8,333 nucleotides of DNA from Acetobacteraceae bacterium UBA6159 (GTDB taxonomy: Bacteria > Pseudomonadota > Alphaproteobacteria > Acetobacterales > Acetobacteraceae), in assembly GCA_002422345.1 (NCBI GenBank), contig DIUL01000162.1:1-8333 (forward strand). The letters are read 5' to 3'. Each line of letters opens with the position of its first letter. The stretch's first letter is position 1. Both the position numbers and the translations under genes were made by a program. Under the pieces are notes generated by a model, which was not told where the DNA came from, did not search any database, and saw nothing but the letters and a program-made list of their open reading frames with translations. Positions 6,365 to 8,333 of the stretch are shown here, piece by piece.

Positions 6365-7590
6365 TGTGCGGCGGCCTTTGTCGCCTCGGCCGCAACCTTG
6401 GTGGCGGCGCGGCGCAGCATCGCGACGGCCTGATCGAGATCACCTTCGGTGATGACCAGCGGCGGGGCGATGCGCAGCGTGTTCTCACCGGCGGTGATCG
6501 TCATCAGGCCTTCGGTGAGGCACGCGGCCTGCACCTGGCCGACCGGCACGCGGCACTTGATGCCACGCAGCAGGCCCATGCCGCGCGCGACCTCGAACAG
6601 GCTCGGGAACTCGGCCGCGATCTTGTCGAGTTGGGCGCCGAGCCAACGACCCTTGCGGTCGACTGATTCGAGGAAGCCGGGGGCGAGGATGATGTCCAGC
6701 ACGGCGTTGCCGGCGGCGCAGGCCAGCGGGTTGCCGCCATAGGTCGTGCCGTGCGTGCCGGGGACCAGCGCCTTGGCGAACTTCTCCTTGGCCAGAACGG
6801 CGCCGAGGGGGAAGCCGCCGCCGATGCCCTTGGCCGAGGACATGACGTCCGGCGTGATGCCCGACCATTCATGCGCGAACAGCTTGCCGGTGCGGCCCAT
6901 GCCGGTCTGCACTTCGTCCATGCCCAGGATCAGACCGTACTCGTCGCAGACGGCGCGCAGATCGCGGAGGAACTGCGGATCGGCCGGGCGCACGCCGCCT
7001 TCACCCTGCACGGGCTCGACGATGATGCCGCAGGTGGCCGGCCCGATCGCGTCGCGGACGGCGTTCATGTTGTTGAACGGCACCTGGTCGAAGCCATCCA
7101 CCACGGGGCCGAAGCCTTCAAGGTAATGGTGGTTGCCGGTCGCGGCGAGCGTGGCCAGCGTGCGGCCGTGGAACGCGCCCTCGAACGTGATGAACCGGAA
7201 CCGCTCGGTCTTGCCGGAATCATGCATCGCGCGACGCATCATCTTGATCATGCCCTCGTTCGCCTCGGCGCCCGAGTTGCAGAAGAAGACGCTGTCGGCG
7301 AAGGTCGCGTCGACCAGCCGCTGGGCCAGTTTCTCGGCCTGCGGGATGCGATACAGGTTGGACACGTGCATCACCTTGGCCGCCTGTTCGGCGATGGCCT
7401 GGGACAGATGCGGGTTGCCGTGACCAACGGATGCGGTGGCGATGCCGGACCCGCAATCGAGAAGTCGTCGCCCGTCCGTCGTCCACAACCAGGCACCTTC
7501 GCCCCGCTCGAACGCGAGGTCAGCACGGGCATAGTTCGGAAGCAGCGCGGAAATCATGGGGTTTACGACCCTCGGTTGGACATTTCCCAT
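6361..7590 (-). CDS. argD: Acetylornithine aminotransferase (class III, PLP-dependent)
   Basis: A class-III aminotransferase that converts N-acetylglutamate semialdehyde to N-acetylornithine in arginine biosynthesis; it may also act in the lysine branch. Key features are NSGAEANEGMIKMMRR (105-120), EGAFHGRT (137-144), EPVQGEGG (192-199), MDEVQTGMGRTG (224-235, Asp225 contacting the PLP ring nitrogen) and the PLP lysine Lys254 in SSAKGIGGG, 29 residues after that Asp. GTTYGGNPLA (281-290) completes the site. The start at 7590 gives 409 residues and has GGGAG (7600-7596) 5 nt upstream. The ATG at 7557 (398 residues, MISALLPNY...) matches the usual family N-terminus but has only a distant GAGGG, and a GTG at 7602 is less likely. 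The gene overlaps argF by 4 bases and has its own promoter, so argD-argF is a transcription unit. Close relatives include ornithine and succinylornithine transaminases; the neighbouring argF supports argD. Confidence 0.95.
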   Translation of the reverse strand: MGNVQPRVVNPMISALLPNYARADLAFERGEGAWLWTTDGRRLLDCGSGIATASVGHGNPHLSQAIAEQAAKVMHVSNLYRIPQAEKLAQRLVDATFADSVFFCNSGAEANEGMIKMMRRAMHDSGKTERFRFITFEGAFHGRTLATLAATGNHHYLEGFGPVVDGFDQVPFNNMNAVRDAIGPATCGIIVEPVQGEGGVRPADPQFLRDLRAVCDEYGLILGMDEVQTGMGRTGKLFAHEWSGITPDVMSSAKGIGGGFPLGAVLAKEKFAKALVPGTHGTTYGGNPLACAAGNAVLDIILAPGFLESVDRKGRWLGAQLDKIAAEFPSLFEVARGMGLLRGIKCRVPVGQVQAACLTEGLMTITAGENTLRIAPPLVITEGDLDQAVAMLRRAATKVAAEATKAAAQ

Positions 7591-7595
7591 TGGAT

Positions 7596-7600
7596 CTCCC
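7596..7600 (-). promoter_or_regulatory. Ribosome binding site supporting the argD start at 7590
   Basis: GGGAG on the - strand with 5 nt to the ATG at 7590. The competing ATG at 7557 is preceded only by a GAGGG about 11 nt away. Confidence 0.6.
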
Positions 7601-7637
7601 ACCCGCGACCATCCGGGGCGGCTCCAGGGAAGCGGGC

Positions 7638-7666
7638 ATCATTGGGGATCAAGCCGGTTGTGTCAA
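7638..7666 (-). promoter_or_regulatory. Putative sigma-70-type promoter of argD-argF
   Basis: On the - strand a consensus -35 hexamer TTGACA (7666-7661) is followed by a 17-bp spacer and AATGAT (7643-7638, four of six matches to TATAAT). Transcription would start near 7630, giving a leader of about 40 nt before argD. The position just upstream of the biosynthetic operon supports it. I see no obvious arginine-repressor box. Confidence 0.6.
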
Positions 7667-7701
7667 ACATCGGCTTCAGGGCGGGGTCGCAAGGCACCCC
7701 T

Positions 7702-7724
7702 GCCTCCGCCGGATGGGCGGAGGC
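7702..7724 (-). terminator. GC-rich hairpin downstream of the lipoprotein gene, possible terminator
   Basis: A perfect 9-bp stem (GCCTCCGCC with GGCGGAGGC) and a 5-base loop begin 18 bases after the lipoprotein gene's stop and lie upstream of the argD promoter. No U-rich tract follows on the - strand, so it is either a weak or U-less terminator or an mRNA 3'-end stabiliser. Its place between two separately expressed same-strand units fits transcriptional insulation. Confidence 0.5.
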
Positions 7725-7741
7725 GCGTGTGCGGGCCGTGG

Positions 7742-8185
7742 CTAGTTGGCGGCGGCTGTGACCGCGACCCGGACGGTCGCATCGCCCGGGATCAGCTTGA
7801 CCGCGAACGCGTCGGTGCCGACGAAACCCTTGTTCGGCGTATAGTCGATCCGCGTCACGTCACCCACGCGCTTGACCAGCACCTTGCCGTTGGACGGCCG
7901 AGCCGTGAGGAGGCTGCTGTCGTAGGGGCGGCCGGAGCGGGAGACGGTGATGCCGCACCAGCCACCCTCGTTCGACATCTTCATGGCGACCGGCGACGTC
8001 TGACCATCCTTCAGGTCGGGCGTCGGTGCGTCGCATTTCCGCGCGCCGCCGGCGAGGTCGGCGGCATACACCCGTTCCCGGGACCCGGTCGCGCGCGTCT
8101 GGTCGACGCAGCCGCTGACAAGGAAGACGGCCGCGGCAAGGGCAACCCATGCGGAGACGGGCCGCGACAGCTTCATCTCGATCAT
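7742..8185 (-). CDS. Putative small lipoprotein with C-terminal Ig/cadherin-like domain, function unknown
   Basis: I do not recognise a named family. The 147-residue product begins with a lipoprotein signal: a short basic n-region (MKLSRP), a hydrophobic stretch (about 10-23) and the lipobox LVSGC with Cys26 as the lipidation site. The +2 residue is Val, so outer-membrane sorting is possible. The mature part has Cys51 and Cys77 (KCD, WCG), which could form a disulfide in the periplasm. It ends in a beta-rich segment (ARPSNGKVLVKRVGDVTRIDYTPNKGFVGTDAFAV...) that follows the YTP..GF.GTD.F.V pattern of Ig-like/cadherin-like repeats. The ATG at 8185 has GGAG ~11 nt upstream; the ATG at 8176 (MKLSRP, 144 residues) is an equally plausible start. 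Starts further upstream (GTG at 8254) would bury the signal peptide. It is separated from argD by a hairpin and a promoter, so it is probably its own unit. Confidence 0.75.
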   Translation of the reverse strand: MIEMKLSRPVSAWVALAAAVFLVSGCVDQTRATGSRERVYAADLAGGARKCDAPTPDLKDGQTSPVAMKMSNEGGWCGITVSRSGRPYDSSLLTARPSNGKVLVKRVGDVTRIDYTPNKGFVGTDAFAVKLIPGDATVRVAVTAAAN

Positions 8186-8333
8186 GAGGCAGGCTACTCC
8201 TAATCCGTGGTCCGAACGCCGCGCCATCATGCCCGATTCGCGATCCAGGCGCATGCGGCCCGAGACATAGCCTCTCGGCGGAAATTTGGAAGCTGAAACA
8301 TGCCAAGGGGCAGGGCAATCGGGTGAAGGAGTA
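8186..8333. other. Upstream region of the lipoprotein gene and probable divergent gene start at the right edge
   Basis: I see no convincing gene in these 148 bp. They should contain the lipoprotein promoter on the - strand, but I cannot name a good -35/-10 pair. At 8326-8331 the + strand reads AAGGAG, a near-ideal Shine-Dalgarno sequence 2 bases from the window end. A + strand gene very likely starts just outside, divergent from the lipoprotein gene. Confidence 0.45.

Noticed and set aside
5288..6433. 381-residue + strand frame across the end of the AraC gene and argF
   Set aside because: It overlaps two certain genes, and its composition is that of an antisense shadow of argF.
6751..7761. 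336-residue + strand frame opposite argD
   Set aside because: It is antisense to well-conserved aminotransferase motifs and has no domain of its own.
8299..8325. Eight-codon + strand ORF (ATG...TGA) just before the AAGGAG at the right edge
   Set aside because: It could be imagined as a leader peptide, but it has no ribosome binding site and no codon pattern suggesting attenuation.

Overview
This is a GC-rich window with alternating strands and very long antisense shadow ORFs. It looks like an alphaproteobacterial chromosome. An Acetobacteraceae-type genome is my best guess, from the flavour of ArgD (its N-terminal MISALLPNYARADLAFERG stretch), the argD-argF gene pair, and the enolase-superfamily, CaiB and MFS content. 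That placement is inferred, not proven. I see no rRNA, tRNA, CRISPR array, integrase or transposase gene.

Left part (1-1781). The window opens inside a + strand gene for a mandelate racemase/muconate lactonizing-type (enolase superfamily) sugar-acid dehydratase, cut at its 5' end. Six bases later comes a small GxxExxY protein (PD-(D/E)XK nuclease-like fold). A 267-bp non-coding stretch follows. It holds a perfect 30-bp inverted repeat, and each arm is built from three ~10-bp units of the CACAGATGWA type. This is the least ordinary structure in the window.

Middle part (1782-5391). Two genes on the - strand, an MFS transporter (FSR-like) and then a CaiB/BaiF-family CoA-transferase, form a likely operon with a 50-bp gap. 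The CoA-transferase has an odd tail-first domain order. A divergent AraC-family regulator with an N-terminal cupin faces the transporter across about 116 bp and probably regulates it. With the enolase-superfamily gene converging on them, these genes look like an accessory catabolic locus for an organic or sugar acid: uptake, CoA activation, dehydration and sensing. The substrate cannot be read from the sequence.

Right part (5396-8333). The arginine-biosynthesis pair argD-argF is on the - strand, translationally coupled by a 4-base GTGA overlap. A good sigma-70-like promoter precedes argD (TTGACA, 17-bp spacer, AATGAT), and a 9-bp GC-rich hairpin separates the pair from an upstream small lipoprotein gene of unknown function. 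A strong Shine-Dalgarno sequence at the right edge suggests that a + strand gene starts just outside the window.
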